A stretch of 64,000 bases of DNA from Mya arenaria. Its lineage: Eukaryota; Mollusca; Bivalvia; Myida; Myidae. Positions 21,982 through 34,400 of the stretch are shown one piece after another; within the stretch, counting starts at the first letter, position 1; each line of letters opens with the position of its first letter. Made by a program: the position numbers and the translations under genes. The notes under the pieces were generated by a model that did no database searches, was not told where the DNA came from, and worked only from the letters and a program-made list of their open reading frames with translations. The stretch spans positions 51,654,949 through 51,718,948 of the forward strand of contig NC_069123.1 of NCBI RefSeq assembly GCF_026914265.1, given 5' to 3'.

Positions 21982-23264
21982 TCAATGTGAAAATATCAGG
22001 TGGATAAAAAACCTAGCTGCAATGTTTAAATACAGATCAGCTGTTACATTCACCTTTCTATAAACATCTCTGATGCCTCTGTAAACATGGGTTTTCTGGC
22101 TTGGTAATCTTGTTATCCCTGGGCTGCCATTTTGGCCCCAACCTGCTTACACCTGATGCCTTCCCCAGCTGCTCTTGGCTGTTATCTTCAGTCATCTTCA
22201 CAATATTTTGTACTGTTTGCCTGCAGTTTCATCTGTTATATTTGCTTTTCCAGATATACATCTGGAAAATAATTATGAAAAAAAAATATGACCGAAGACT
22301 AAGAGAGGTTAGAATCCTCTAGCTGTTTGGTTGATGGTTGACAATATCTGCTGCTTATTAGCATGCCTGAAATAAGAACAGACCTGGTAGTGTCATTGTT
22401 TCCTTTAATCTGTCATTTTCTTTGTAAAAGTCTACCATCAGATCAGGGGGGCTATTTGCTTGTATCTAGTTGGGTGCCCCTTTGTAACAGAAACAGGACA
22501 AATCCCAATTATGTATCCAAAGAACAGTAACACCTGACAGAGTGAAAAATAAAGGGAAGAAACTTCCTGCCTTAGGTATATTAAATCAGTTACAGTAAAA
22601 AGAACATCAGCAAAGTCGTACATAAAAACATGTCATGGGTAATATCTGACTAGAAGACTGTTTTCATTTGATTTTTCTTTTTTTCGTCACACCTTATTCG
22701 AACTAAGACTGATTATTTATTGTATATGCGAAAGTGGGTATTTTAGAATATTCCCCGACATTGTTTGAATAGATTGCATCCCATGGGACAGTACAGTGGA
22801 AAGGAAGAGTTCCGAGAAACTGGTTTTCTTGTAATTCTGTTCTTCCAATATATAAACTCATCATGGCACTGGCAGTAATGACCGTAATCTGATTATTCAT
22901 AAGTCTGTGCTACTTTTTTTGCTGTCTGTAATTCTGTTTTATAGGAGTATTTGAATTAACTTCAGAAAGGAGAGAATACTTATGATGAATTGTGTTTTAT
23001 GTGCCTTTTCTTTTGGATAAAAGAGTGAAAACTTTTCAATAATTTGATGCTTGGATTATGAAGAAACGGTGCTGATTGAGACCTTTCTAAACTTAAGAAA
23101 AATTACAAAGCTTCGTATCTTTGCAATCAGCATGAAAGTTGGGAAAACATTTGTTAGGGTATGTTGGGGGGGGGGGGTAGCCAAAAAGAGCCTTTGAGTT
23201 ATTAGGAATGATTACTTTTTTGATTAATTAAGATAAAATGTTTACCGGTTGTTTATTTCAATTT
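21979..23264. other. Intergenic, nothing recognised
   Basis: AT-rich with a G-tract at about 23167. No supported feature. Confidence 0.4.
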
Positions 23265-25860
23265 TTAGCTCGACTATTCAAAGAATAGGTGGGCTGTACT
23301 ACTCGCCCCGGCGTCGGCGTCCGGTTAAAGTTTTAGGGCAAGTTGGGTTTTTCACTTAGAAGTCCAATACCCTTCATTCAATTGACTTAATACTTCACAC
23401 AGTTGTTCAGGGCCATCACATGATGAGGTTAGATAACTCCATATTATTCTTTACACAGATTATGGCCCCTGACTGACTATGGAACTTAGGTTAAAGTTTT
23501 AGGGCAGGTTGGGATATTTATTAATAACTTCTATACCCTTTGTTCAAATGACTTAATACTTCACACAGTTGTTCAGGACCATCACATAATAAGGTTATAA
23601 CTCCATATTATCCTTAATACAAGTTATGGCCCTGATGGACTTAGGTTAAAGTTTTAGGGCAGGTTAAAGTTTAAGGGCAAGTTGGGATTTTCACTTATAA
23701 GTCCAATACCCTTCATTCAATTGACTTAATACTTCACACAGTTGTTCAGGGCCATCACATGATGAGGTTAGATAACTCCATATTGTTCTTTACACAGATT
23801 ATGGCCCCTGATTGACTATGGAACTTAGGTTAAAGTTTAAGGGCAGGTTAGGTTTTATTGATAACTTCTATACCCTTTGTTCAATTGACTTAATACTTCA
23901 CACAGTTGTTCAGGACCATCACACAATAAGGTTACATAACTCCATATTATTTTTAATACAAGTTATGGCCCCTGATTGATTTTGGTTAAAGTTTTAGGGC
24001 AGGTTAATGTTTTATGGCAAGTTGGGTTTTTTCACTTAAAACTTCAATACCATTCATTCTATTGATTTAATACTTCACACACAGTTGTTCAGAGCCATCA
24101 CATAATGAGGTTAGATAACTCCATATTATCTTTTTATACAAATTATGGCCTCTAAATGACTATGGAACTTATATGGTTGTGTATCACCGGACAAAAGGCG
24201 CTCCATTTCGAATCGCGATCTTTGACTTGCGATCCACGAATCGATTCATGATTCACTTTGTTATAAAGCAATACATATTTTGAAAGTAAATGAATAAGAG
24301 AAGTATAACAAAAGCTTCATTTTTGTTGAGTTTTCACTTTTTTGTCATCCTTTACATCAAACCCGAAATATTTCGAGTTCTTATAAGAATAGGATGCTGG
24401 GTCATTTCTATATAGCGCTGGATTTAATGTTTTTGTTGACGGGGACGCCATGTTGACATTGAATTGCAGACGAAAATAAATGATAGTTGTACATAAGTTA
24501 GGCATTTTATTTTATTATTGTAGATCTTCTCTTAATAATTTTTTTAATGCCCTTTGAATTTTTATTTCTTATTTCTATATTTTTATTCTTTTTAAAACAT
24601 TATATTTCCTTAAAACCTTGACAAGAAGCATTCTCCATTCGAACACCGGACACTGAACTGAATGCTAGCTCTGTATGAATGAACTTCTGGTTGCGTCAGT
24701 TTAACGTATTTCGGACATTTCGGATAAACAATACATTATATATTATTCTCAGCAACCACAATTTTTGCTGGAATTGAATTAAATCATTTTGTTTTATTCT
24801 TTTATCAAAATTTGCACTTGAATCGCAATCCAGCGATCTCAGCACTGGCGAGTATTTGTGCCGTTGTTGTTGTTTTGTCGAATTTTTGGCTTGTTGTCGC
24901 CTGTGATCTCTTTTTACTTCGATGAATTTATTCGCCGTTATCATCACATAGTACTGCTTCACATTGTGTTTTTACTCTTGCTACTTATAATGATATAAAC
25001 GTCACTTAATTTGGAAAGTTGTTTGAGTCTGTGTTCTTTTTGTTTTGACTTGATTTTTAATTATTTATATTATCATTGCTGAATATTTTGCTTTGACTCG
25101 CGATTACTCGGGTACTCGTTACAGCCCTAGGAACTTAGGTTAAAGTTTTAGGGCAGGTTGGGATATTTATTTGATAACTTCTATACCCTTCATTCATTTG
25201 ACTTAATACTTCACACACAAGTGTTCAGGACCATCAACCAATGAGGTTACATAACTCCATATCCCTAATACAAGTTATGGCCCCTGATTGACTGGTTAAA
25301 GTTTTAGGCAAGTTAAAATTAAGGGCAAGTTGGGATTTTAATAAAAAAAACTTCTGTACCTTTCATTCAATGTACTTAATAAAATTCAAAATTATTTACG
25401 ACCATCTTACAACAAGAAATAAACTCCATTTTAACCCTAAATACAAATTATGTCCCTTGAATATTTTTTTTTTTTTTTTTTTTTTTAATTTCTTTTGACA
25501 TTTTTACATTCTTAACCATATATTTACCAAGGGAAAACTAGGAGGGCTATACTTTAATTATGGCCCTTGAATTTTTTATTTTTTTTATTTTTTTTAATTT
25601 ATTTTAATTTCTTTTTAAAGGCATATTTATATATTCTTTACCACATTTTCATAATGGGAAATCAAGTTATTTGAATGACTTGTGTCATTTTTCGGGTGGT
25701 GGGAGGGCAGCATCAAAGGCACCTTATGTATTGAATAATTTTAGTTAGGTTTGACATAAATATACCAAACGTGGTAATATTACATTGTTATTGTATTCAC
25801 TTCTATGTCAAAGCGGCGAAGTTGAGCGCGCTGTCTTACGACAGCTCTTGTTATTTAAAG
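23265..25860. repeat. Degenerate tandem repeat, ~170-bp units, AGCTCGACTATTC family
   Basis: It opens with AGCTCGACTATTC..GCCCCGGCGTCGGCGTCC, then about seven units of GTTAAAGTTTTAGGGCAGGTT..CTTAATACTTCACACAGTTG..AACTCCATATTAT..AAGTTATGGCCCCTGA. It closes with AAAGCGGCGAAGTTGAGCGCGC and CGACAGCTCTTG. The array is interrupted at 24172-25129 by a transposon. The repeat type is one I associate with bivalves. No frame is preserved. Confidence 0.85.
24172..25129. mobile_element. hAT-like non-autonomous element with 8-bp target duplication
   Basis: It interrupts the tandem repeat exactly at GGAACTTA, which is duplicated on both sides (24164-24171 and 25130-25137). The right end in reverse complement reads TAGGGCTGTAACGAGTACCC, a typical hAT terminus; the left end TATGGTTGTGTATCACC is diverged. 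The interior holds CGAATCGCGATC/GATTCG-rich subterminal motifs. No transposase domain is recognisable in its short frames. Confidence 0.8.
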
Positions 25861-26039
25861 ATTTGAACACTTTATGTAGTTTGAATGGTATTCTTTTTAT
25901 AGAATGTTATAATACTTGGTTTGAAATTGAATGGCTTACTGACAAGCCAGTCTGCATGTAGAAACCCCTGAATAACCCAATTAATAAAACCAGCTTATGT
26001 CTTATTAAAACTTAGGCAGTTATTTTTGTCAAAAATAAT

Positions 26040-26225
26040 GATTGAAGCAACCTCGGGTAAGGCATGTTTGGTTTGTGGTCACCAAGCCAGACAAGTGGGG
26101 GTTGTCCGGGTACTCCATTTTCCCCTACAACACAAGACCATACTCCTGTGCAAAGTCGTGCAATGAGAGTGATATATATAATGTTGTAATAACTTGTTTC
26201 ACAATCATTGTAAAATAAATAAGTT
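26040..26225 (+). mobile_element. LINE/SINE 3'-tail fragment
   Basis: The CTCGGGTAAGGC..GGTCACCAAGCCAG..GGGGGTTGTCCGGGTACTCC..ACAACACAAGACCA..GTAAAATAAATAAG order matches a non-coding tail that I recall from mollusc retroposons, ending in an A-rich run. No coding part is attached. It is recognition from memory, not from a comparison here. Confidence 0.45.
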
Positions 26226-26349
26226 TAAACTAAACTAAACTATTATACATGTTAATAAAATGATGAATTCTGGTAACAGGCATTGGATATTAAAGTTTTA
26301 TCTATTACTATTTCGTGACTATGAATTATGTAATTCCATAATTTTTCAG

Positions 26350-26412
26350 GAGCTTGGAGATTATTAGTATTTGGCCAGACCTTCAGTTCACTGCAAAACG
26401 GCATTCAACTAG
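26350..26412 (+). other. Candidate non-coding leader exon 1 of the 31.4-kb gene
   Basis: A 63-bp segment lies between a pyrimidine-rich acceptor (ATTTTTCAG) and a strong donor (GTAAGT). It lacks a useful frame, so it would be 5' UTR. It is linked to the plus-strand gene only by position and splice-site quality. Confidence 0.3.
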
Positions 26413-26639
26413 GTAAGTCCTTTGAAATAATAATTAACAACAATCTGGACTGTATTGCTGTTAATATGATAAAAATTAATAATAATGAGATGCGACACAT
26501 GATTTGCAGTCATACATTTTTCTTTTTTATTGGACCCTTAAATTTTGTGTATTTCATGATGTCACCTTTTATATTGGCAAAGATGTGCTTTTTTAAACAT
26601 TTGACTATGCAGAGTTAGCTATTGTGAAAGGGTGATTGT

Positions 26640-27600
26640 CCATTGTCCGTCTGTCATATACATTTTCCTTTCAACAACTTCTCCTTCACCCCATGTTGAT
26701 TTTTTAAAAAAGACACAAGGCTGCCAGGGGGTGTCGTATCACTATGTATATGTCTTCTCCTTAGAATCTGCTGGACTGATTTAAAAAATAATTTCAGGGA
26801 AATGATCCATAGGTGATCCTCGATTAATTCCTTCACCCATGGTGATTCGTAAAAAATAAGGCCGCCAGGCATTATACATTATGTATTTATGTCTAAATAT
26901 AAAACTATGAAAATCTTCATTAGAAACTATTGGCCTGATTTCAAAATAATTTCACAGATACGTGTCTAAGGTGACCCTCTGTCAAATTCCTACATGGTTA
27001 ATTTGGGCGGGGCTAGTTACCACTATAATTTATGTCTTTATCCACTATATGTCTATATATGGAAATCTTCTCTTCATAAACCATTGTCCTGATTTCAAAA
27101 TAATTTTACCTAAATGTTCCTTAGGTGATTTGTGATTTATAAAAAACATTGCTGCGAGGGATGGGGCTAGTTTTCATAATATGTCTATATGGGAAACTTT
27201 GAAAAGCTTCTCCATTGGCCAAATTTTCAAAATATTTTCAAATGTCCCTTTATCAAATTTATTAGGGACTTTTTAAAGAAAGATAATTGCTTTATTGTTA
27301 ACAATGATAGGAAATATCAAATTCACACTTCATGAACTTATTCACAGTAACAATGTGCTTTATTATAACAAGTTATATAAGTCCTACTGTTGGAAGAGTT
27401 ATGGCCCTTTGTTACATACTAAACAAAAACATAGTTTTCATGATTTTTAATAAGACTGTTTAAAAACATGACATTTCATAGTTTCACCTGCAGCATATGG
27501 GCAGGAGGCGTTCATATTGTTTTCCATTCAATAATTTTAGAACCCTTTGTTCAATCAGGTGAGCGATATCTTAGCCATCTTGACCCTCTTGTTTGTTATG
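26640..27600. repeat. Degenerate ~110-140-bp tandem repeat
   Basis: Units of GATTTCAAAATAATTT, GGTGATCC/GGTGACCCT, GGCGGGGCTAGTT and TATGTCTATAT..GGAAATCTTCTC recur about five times. The array ends with AATCAGGTGAGCGATAT and CTTGACCCTCTTGTTTG, a tail common to dispersed mollusc repeats. No conserved frame. Confidence 0.65.
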
Positions 27601-27945
27601 AATCTTTTTGTTGTTTTTTGTGTGTAATCTATTACTTTTAATTATATGAAAGAATAAAAGAGAATGCAATGATTAATATAACATGTGTGAGTGTAGATAA
27701 AACTAGATATGGTTGTTGTTTTTAAAGTTTCAACCTTGTTTCAGTCATTATATTAAGAAAACTAAATGCATTAAAAACACAAACATATGGCAAAAAGCTT
27801 ATTTTCATTTCATTATCTTAATTTATACCATTCTCTCTTCCTAAGTTCAATTTTTTTGTTGTTGTTTATTCAGCAAAAGAATAAATAACAACTTAGATCT
27901 ACATATTGAAAATGTCACGTTCATTAATATGTTGTTTTCTTTCAG

Positions 27946-27996
27946 GGGAGTTAGAAAGATGATGTGATCTGTGAACAGGCCATAGACTTATTGCTG
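27946..27996 (+). other. Candidate non-coding leader exon 2 of the 31.4-kb gene
   Basis: A 51-bp segment lies between the acceptor TTTTCTTTCAG and the donor GTAAGA. It is non-coding in all frames for linkage to the downstream start. Status is predictive only. Confidence 0.3.
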
Positions 27997-28069
27997 GTAA
28001 GATTTCAGCTGTTCCCCAAACTGTTGAAGTTTGTTTAATAGATAAACATTGAAAATTATTTAAACTAGT

Positions 28070-28526
28070 AGGGGCTAGACACCAGATGGTCCCAAAATCA
28101 GCTAATACAGTGTTTTTTCTCAAAACAAGCTTAGAATTATCAATGATAGTATGAGTCCGATAATACATGATTAAAATAATAATAATTTATCGCTGTCTCA
28201 GATCAGTTTTGCCATTTAAAAATAGAACACACTGGTTTTCCATTTTAAAGTGTCTATATTTAGCATGTCAAGGTTCTGTGATTAGTACAGATACATATTC
28301 TGAAGTAAGTTTTAAATTTACTGGTACTTGCGTAGTAGACAAACCCATTTTTTTTTTTTTTGCATTGGAAAAAAAACGCAAAAACTGCGAAAGATACATG
28401 TGTCATAAAGGATGTGATACATCAGTATGTAAGATTCAATGCTTTGTACACAATGATATCAATTTACGTAAGTTTCGGACAATTTTCTTCTTTTCTTGCA
28501 ACGGTTTCATCTAGTGTGTAGTCCCT
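28070..28526. mobile_element. TTAA-type MITE, AGGGGCTAGACACCAG termini, copy 1
   Basis: The left end AGGGGCTAGACACCAGATGG and the right end (reverse complement AAGGGACTACACACTAGATG) form inverted repeats. The right edge abuts TTAA; on the left TTAA lies a few bases away, so that edge has decayed. The same ends are found at 50015-50469. The 115-aa frame inside has no recognisable domain. Confidence 0.65.
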
Positions 28527-29037
28527 TTAAACCCTACTAATTTATATTCTTTTAAGAAATTATATGCATAAATATATGAATATGTATAAAGGTTATTCAT
28601 GATTGTCATTTTAAGCTTATATTGATACAATATCTGCAAAGTTTGTTAATAGATTGCCTTTACTTAATATGCAAATTCTTATACATAATTATGTGCTCAA
28701 AATCTCATTTATTTTTCAGTAGTCATTTTTAACTGTTTTATTTTTTTATTATGGCATTCCGATTTGCAGTCATTAATATCATTCATGCATGAGATTCCAT
28801 TTTCATGATAATCCCTATAAAACTTGATGAAAGTCTCATAATGTGTGCACACGATGCCTTTTGATTTTCTAATTATACATTCATGTTATGAATTTATTAT
28901 AAACATAATGATTCCTTGTCATTGCTTTAATGTTTAAGCTCACCTGTGCACTATAAAGTGGTCATGGTGAGTTATAGGGTTTCCGACTGTCAGAGTGTGT
29001 ACCATAAACAAAGAGCTTGAACTAATATCCACACTGT

Positions 29038-29112
29038 TAAGCAGCAGCAATAAACCAACAGCAGCAATAAACCAACAGCAGCAATAAACCAACAGCAGCA
29101 ATAAACCAACCC
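29038..29112. repeat. 17-bp minisatellite, CAGCAGCAATAAACCAA x4
   Basis: Four near-perfect tandem 17-mers. The 75-aa minus-strand frame through it is a repeat artefact (LLLLVYCCCWFIAAV). Confidence 0.95.
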
Positions 29113-29182
29113 AACATTCATCAAATTTGGTCAGAATGTTTGTCGTTATGAAGTTATATTTGTTCATGAGCCATTTTAAATA

Positions 29183-29826
29183 CCGTAAATGACTGGGTAT
29201 TAGACGCCCTTTTTTCCCTCAGATTTTGATGCAAAAAAATGCCTGCGTATAATACCCAGTAACAATTTTTTTAACTTTTTTTCTGAGGTCGATTTCAAGC
29301 CGAGAGTTTGTTTAGATTAATGTAGAAAGGGATGTTACTCGCATCATATTGATCGAGTAAATACAAGTTAAAACGGCAGTTGAAGATCGGGATACGGTAT
29401 ATCGTAAGACGTTTATAATTTAAACAAAAAAACTCGACTGCCTTTATTCTGTTTAACATACAAATACCACATACTGCGATAATGGTCTTGTTTTTTCGCA
29501 CTTTGTCACATTCTTTATTCTTTTCTGTAGGTGTTGACATTTTGAGAACAAACCCGTACAATATAAGGTTTTTGCATAACTTAACTTATCATTCTCGACA
29601 GTTTATCATTGTATGGTTTTAAAGATAACCATCGCCATTTTCCCGAGATTTTTTTTTTTTTGTCACTGTCAACAAACATGGTGGCCGAAAATGCCAGACA
29701 ATTTGACATCTTTTCTATGCGTCTTTTAACCAAAAACATAGATTAAAAGTTTTTTTCTTGGACTTTTCACAGATTTTTTTCCCTGCGTCTAATACCCCCT
29801 AACGTCTTATACCCAGTCATTTACGG
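29183..29826. mobile_element. Tc1/mariner- or pogo-like MITE with TA target
   Basis: The terminal inverted repeats CCGTAAATGACTGGGTAT and ATACCCAGTCATTTACGG are perfect over 18 bases. TA flanks both sides (29181-29182, 29827-29828). The internal repeat of GCGTATAATACCC / GCGTCTAATACCC echoes the ends. The 644-bp body lacks a DDE transposase frame. Confidence 0.8.
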
Positions 29827-29828
29827 TA

Positions 29829-30675
29829 ATTAAAAAACAGGTCATACGTTCGAAGAACCTTGCTTTCTCTTAGACAAGGGCCTCTTATCTACACAATCTC
29901 TTCAAACCTGGTCAAAAATAAAATTTATGTTTTTCCTACGACTCTCCTGTTAACGATTTGTTATATCTTATTTGTTTTGGATTATAAAAGCAATAATTTG
30001 ATCATGTATTGTTAACTCACAGCACTCTTTCACTTCTAGACTGGTATTGTTCAGTATTTACTGCCAGATATATATATCTCATAGGAGCTTTGCTGTTATA
30101 AACCAAGGAGGGCCTGGGTAGAGTTTAAGGAAGTCATGGAAATTCATTGCTTTCCTGAATTGCCAACTAGGGAAATCTTAAAATGGTTTATGATGCATTT
30201 ATGACGTTAATTGCTTTCTTAGACCTAATTGACCTGCAAAATGCATCAAGTATTAGTAAAGATATTAGTAAAGATATTTTATTTGTAAAAACCAAACAAA
30301 AAACACACTGGGAATTGCAAGAAATTCTCAATGCATTGAAATTGCAGAAAAAATACAGTTATAGCATATAAAAGTATTTTGGTTTTAGAAGGGTTCGAAC
30401 CCACGCCAGTCAAGTCAAGAAAAAAATAGAAAACAGCTAGTGCAAACTTCCACCTGGACTTCAACAAAAGTGATGGATATGTTGACCTGTTAAGGATACA
30501 TTAATAATGTCAATTAACCAATCACGTAACACCACAGTTGTTATAAACTTTACAAAGAATAAAGTCTGTTTTATATCTATTTAATGTTAAGTTAAGTAGC
30601 TTGACATCAGTCAAAAACTGATTGCCTTACACAATCTGTGAAGTAATGGGATATGACTCTCTGTTTCCATTTTAG
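29829..30675. other. Intergenic with a tRNA-like box B
   Basis: At about 30390-30410 the minus strand reads GGCGTGGGTTCGAACCC, a canonical pol III box B. Cloverleaf arms upstream are not evident, so it is more likely a SINE remnant than a tRNA gene. No other feature was seen. Confidence 0.35.
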
Positions 30676-30718
30676 AAGAAGTATGATACAGTCATACTTG
30701 CACCTGAATTGATGAATG
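30676..30718 (+). other. Candidate non-coding leader exon 3 of the 31.4-kb gene
   Basis: A 43-bp segment lies between the acceptor TTTCCATTTTAG and the donor GTGAGA, 0.7 kb before the acceptor of the first coding exon. Predictive only. Confidence 0.25.
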
Positions 30719-31447
30719 GTGAGATATGTGTTAGTGGCGAGTTGGTGTGAACGGCTCCATAATATTCTTTGTTACTTTGTTGACAGTAGGTTTGATTGCC
30801 AGTGTCACAATGTGAATGCCTCTAACCTTACCTAATAGTTGAATAAAGCTACTCTCAGTTAACTTTATTTATGGCTTAATATAATATTCAGCTGTTCGAA
30901 TATTATTTGTTAGGCGTTTCATTGAAAAAATGTGTAAGTCAATCAACTTGGAGGAAATATCTCAATTCAGAATAATTTATGACAATCCAGGGATTTCTGT
31001 GTGACCCTCATGAGTCTGCATATTGGAGGATACCAGTCTGTCTGATACGGGCAGGTGCCAGGCATGTTGGACTTATTAAGCAGCTGTTAGAAGTATTTTA
31101 TATCTGTAAACATAAAACAAATATAAAACATTTTGTAGCAGTTATCTATTCATGCATTCAATCTTAATGTTTTTTCATTTAAAATATTTATGACCATTCT
31201 GGTAATGCAGATAATTTACAATCATAAAATGATGTTCCTGGAATTAACGCTTTTTGAAAAAAAATCATGTTTTTAAAAAAATAAGGCTATTTTATGTTTC
31301 ACAAAATCTAGATTCTCCTTCAATAAAAGATGATGAGATGTTTTGGTGAATCAAAATGCATGATGAAGGTCATTTTAGTTGTAATATTATTTGCTACAAC
31401 AAGCATCTTTTACTTCTATTGCAGGTTATGGTGTGATGTAGGCGGCC

Positions 31448-34400
31448 ATGGGGACATGCTACTCCAAGTCCGGTCATGAGGCCGGAGCTACCAGCAAAGA
31501 CAAAAGGCCCAAGGAGAAAAAAGGGGCCAAAAACGGACATGTGGGACCAATTAAAAAACACCACCTTCTTGTGGCTGAGGTGCAGAAGGACATCAGTGAC
31601 ACTGTGTACACAGAGGACAGCCACATAGCAGCTCCCAACATTGAGAACTGTATGAACAAGAGCCAACAGACCAGTCAGGATCAGCTCGCCAGGGACGCCA
31701 ACAGGAACATTGAGTATGATGGGTTCGTCTCGGTGTCCCTGCCTGACAATGTGGACCAGAATGACTGTGTGGTCATAGACAGTACAAGCCCCTTGCTCTG
31801 TAATGAGGCTGAGGACACCCCTGATAGGGACAAACATGAACACTTGGCTATGTGTGATGGAAAGGTGTCTTCATCCGACAGCGGCATCATGGTGGAATCC
31901 TCATGCAAAATTTGTGATAAACTTGATGAATGTTCAGAAAAACATGGAACTAGATTAGAATCTGTTGAAGATGAAGTAGAAGCTAGTTGTGAGAAGGCTT
32001 CAGGTCAATCTAAGGCTCAAAGTGCTTGTTTGAGTACATCTTACAAACACTATAATTCACATTCTAACCCACCCGTTGTTCATAGAGATTCACATTCCAG
32101 CGCCCCTAGTGAACATTGCCAGGGTGAGTGTCAAGGTCATTTATTCATCTCAAGGTCATTTGTAAATAAGAGTTCGGAAAGTTTATTGAAGTCAAGCATT
32201 AAAAAGGGTCACACTAAAACTAGGGGACGGAAGCGCTTGTCTTGGAAATCAGCTGATCGCTTAAACGGGATAGATTCTATGAGTATTTCATTAGATAGAA
32301 CTAAAAGTATGTGTTCTTCAATGTTAGGTGATGATATAAGCTTGTTAAATGCTCCTCTGGCAACATTTGATTCTGTTGATTTTGCAATTGGTGATAGCTA
32401 TGATATTTCTAAACTTCTTGGTGACCAGAACAAAGTTCAATATGCCTCTGATACATTTCAATTTCAATTTGATTTTTCTGGAATAGAAGGGGAAAATAAA
32501 CAGTCAGTAGCATCAATAGACAGACTTAGTGAGCGTAGCAAAATATCGGAATCCAGCACTGATTTGGATAAAATAAAGCTGGCCATTCAGCGTCAGTCCT
32601 CCGTAGGAACTCCTACTGAACATAGGTAAGTCACCTGATAGGTAAGAGTTTTGTTTCTTGTTTCCCATATAGTTTCTTAATATTTGTTTTTTTTCGCTGT
32701 TTTGCACTCACAGATTTCGTTGGCTTCTTTTTGCATGTTTCACCATGGCGGAATAAGTTTTAAGGCTACTGTATGACAAAGGATGAATTGATAAAAAGGT
32801 TTTGTTTTAAGCCAAAAAATAAGTAATTATTAGCTGCATGTAACATTGTGTTTAGTATTCCTTAGAAATCTGTGCCATAGCTAGATAGAGCTTTTAGATT
32901 GTTTTAATATTTGTGTAGTACCCACATAATCATTTCAAGATGTACATACATGTTACCCAAAATTATTATTTTATTTATTTCCAGTATCAATATTATCATT
33001 AACCTGAGGTCTTGGACACTAGCATTCTTTAAAAAAAATCATTTAGTTTTATTTGGATACACACACAAATGTTTGGCTTGCATAATATCAGACAGTGCAT
33101 GTATTTAGTTTTTGTATGTAAACAAAATTCCATCTATGTCTGTCTAACAATTTGTGATGATGTCGGTGTACATTAACATTTCATTGCTATTGCTTTTCAT
33201 GTTAGACATGGCTGCCACATGCATTTCTTGTATATGGTTCATAATATGTTGCATCCTTGTTATTGTCAAAAGTCAGACAGTCTTGGTGTTTGATGCAATA
33301 GGAAACTTCGATTTCAAGTGTAGTATGTTCAGCTGGCCCCAATTTCTCAAATGATGTAAGTTCCTTACAACAGGATTAAGCTTAGCTTGCTATTTTTGTT
33401 TCTTAATAATTTGTTTAATATTTACTCCTTTAAGAGTTTTTATATTGAAGATAGGAATTATCATTATGATAATCACAATAAACCATTTTTATGCCCCCCT
33501 TCGAAGAAGAGGGGTATATTGCTTTGCACATGTCGCTAAGTCGGTCTGAAGACCAAAGCTTGTCCGAGTGATAACTGAACAATTCCTGGACATATGGTCA
33601 TCAAACTTGACATGAAGTTTGGGCCTGACCAGTAGATGACCCCTTTTAATGGTACACAGATTTTAAAGCTTGTCCGAGTGATAACTCAACAATGCCTAGA
33701 CCTTTGGTCATCAAACTTTACATGGAGACTGAGCCAGACCAATAGATGACCCCTATTGATTTAAGGGGTCATTTTGTCAAAGGTCAATGTAACAGCGACC
33801 TTGAATGATATAAGGTTGTCTGAGTGATAACTCAACAATGCCTGCACCCATGGCCCTCAAACTTGACTTGGAGGTTGAGCCTGACCAGTAGATGACCACT
33901 ATTGATTTTGGGGGTCATTGGGTCAAAGGTCAATGTCTTTTTGACCTTGAATGATAAAAGGTTTTCTGAGTGATAACTTGACAATTCCTGGACCTATGAT
34001 CATTAAACTTGACTTGGAGGTTGGGCCTGTCCAATAGGTGACCCTTATTGATTTTAGGGGTCATTGGGTCAAAGATCAAGGTCACAGTAAGCTTTAATGC
34101 AAAATAAAAATAACAAAGCATCTGCCAGTGATATCACAACAATGCCTGGACCTATGACCCCTATTGATTTTATGAATCATCGTGACAAAGGTCAAGGTCA
34201 CAATGGCTGCACCCATGGCCCTCAGTCTTGACTTGGGGGTTAGGCCTGACCTGTCGATGACCCCTTTTGATGTTAGGGGTTAAAGGTCAAGCACAGTGAC
34301 CTTGAATGGAAAAAGCTTGTCTGTGCGATTACTTGGGGGTGGGTAACATCTTTTGTTCATTTATCATAATTCAATCTAAGTATGTTCCTGTTCGGCTTAA

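Noticed and set aside
31394-31843. 149-aa minus-strand frame opposite the 31.4-kb gene
   Set aside because: Antisense shadow of the first coding exon; the plus-strand frame has exons, phases and a Kozak context.
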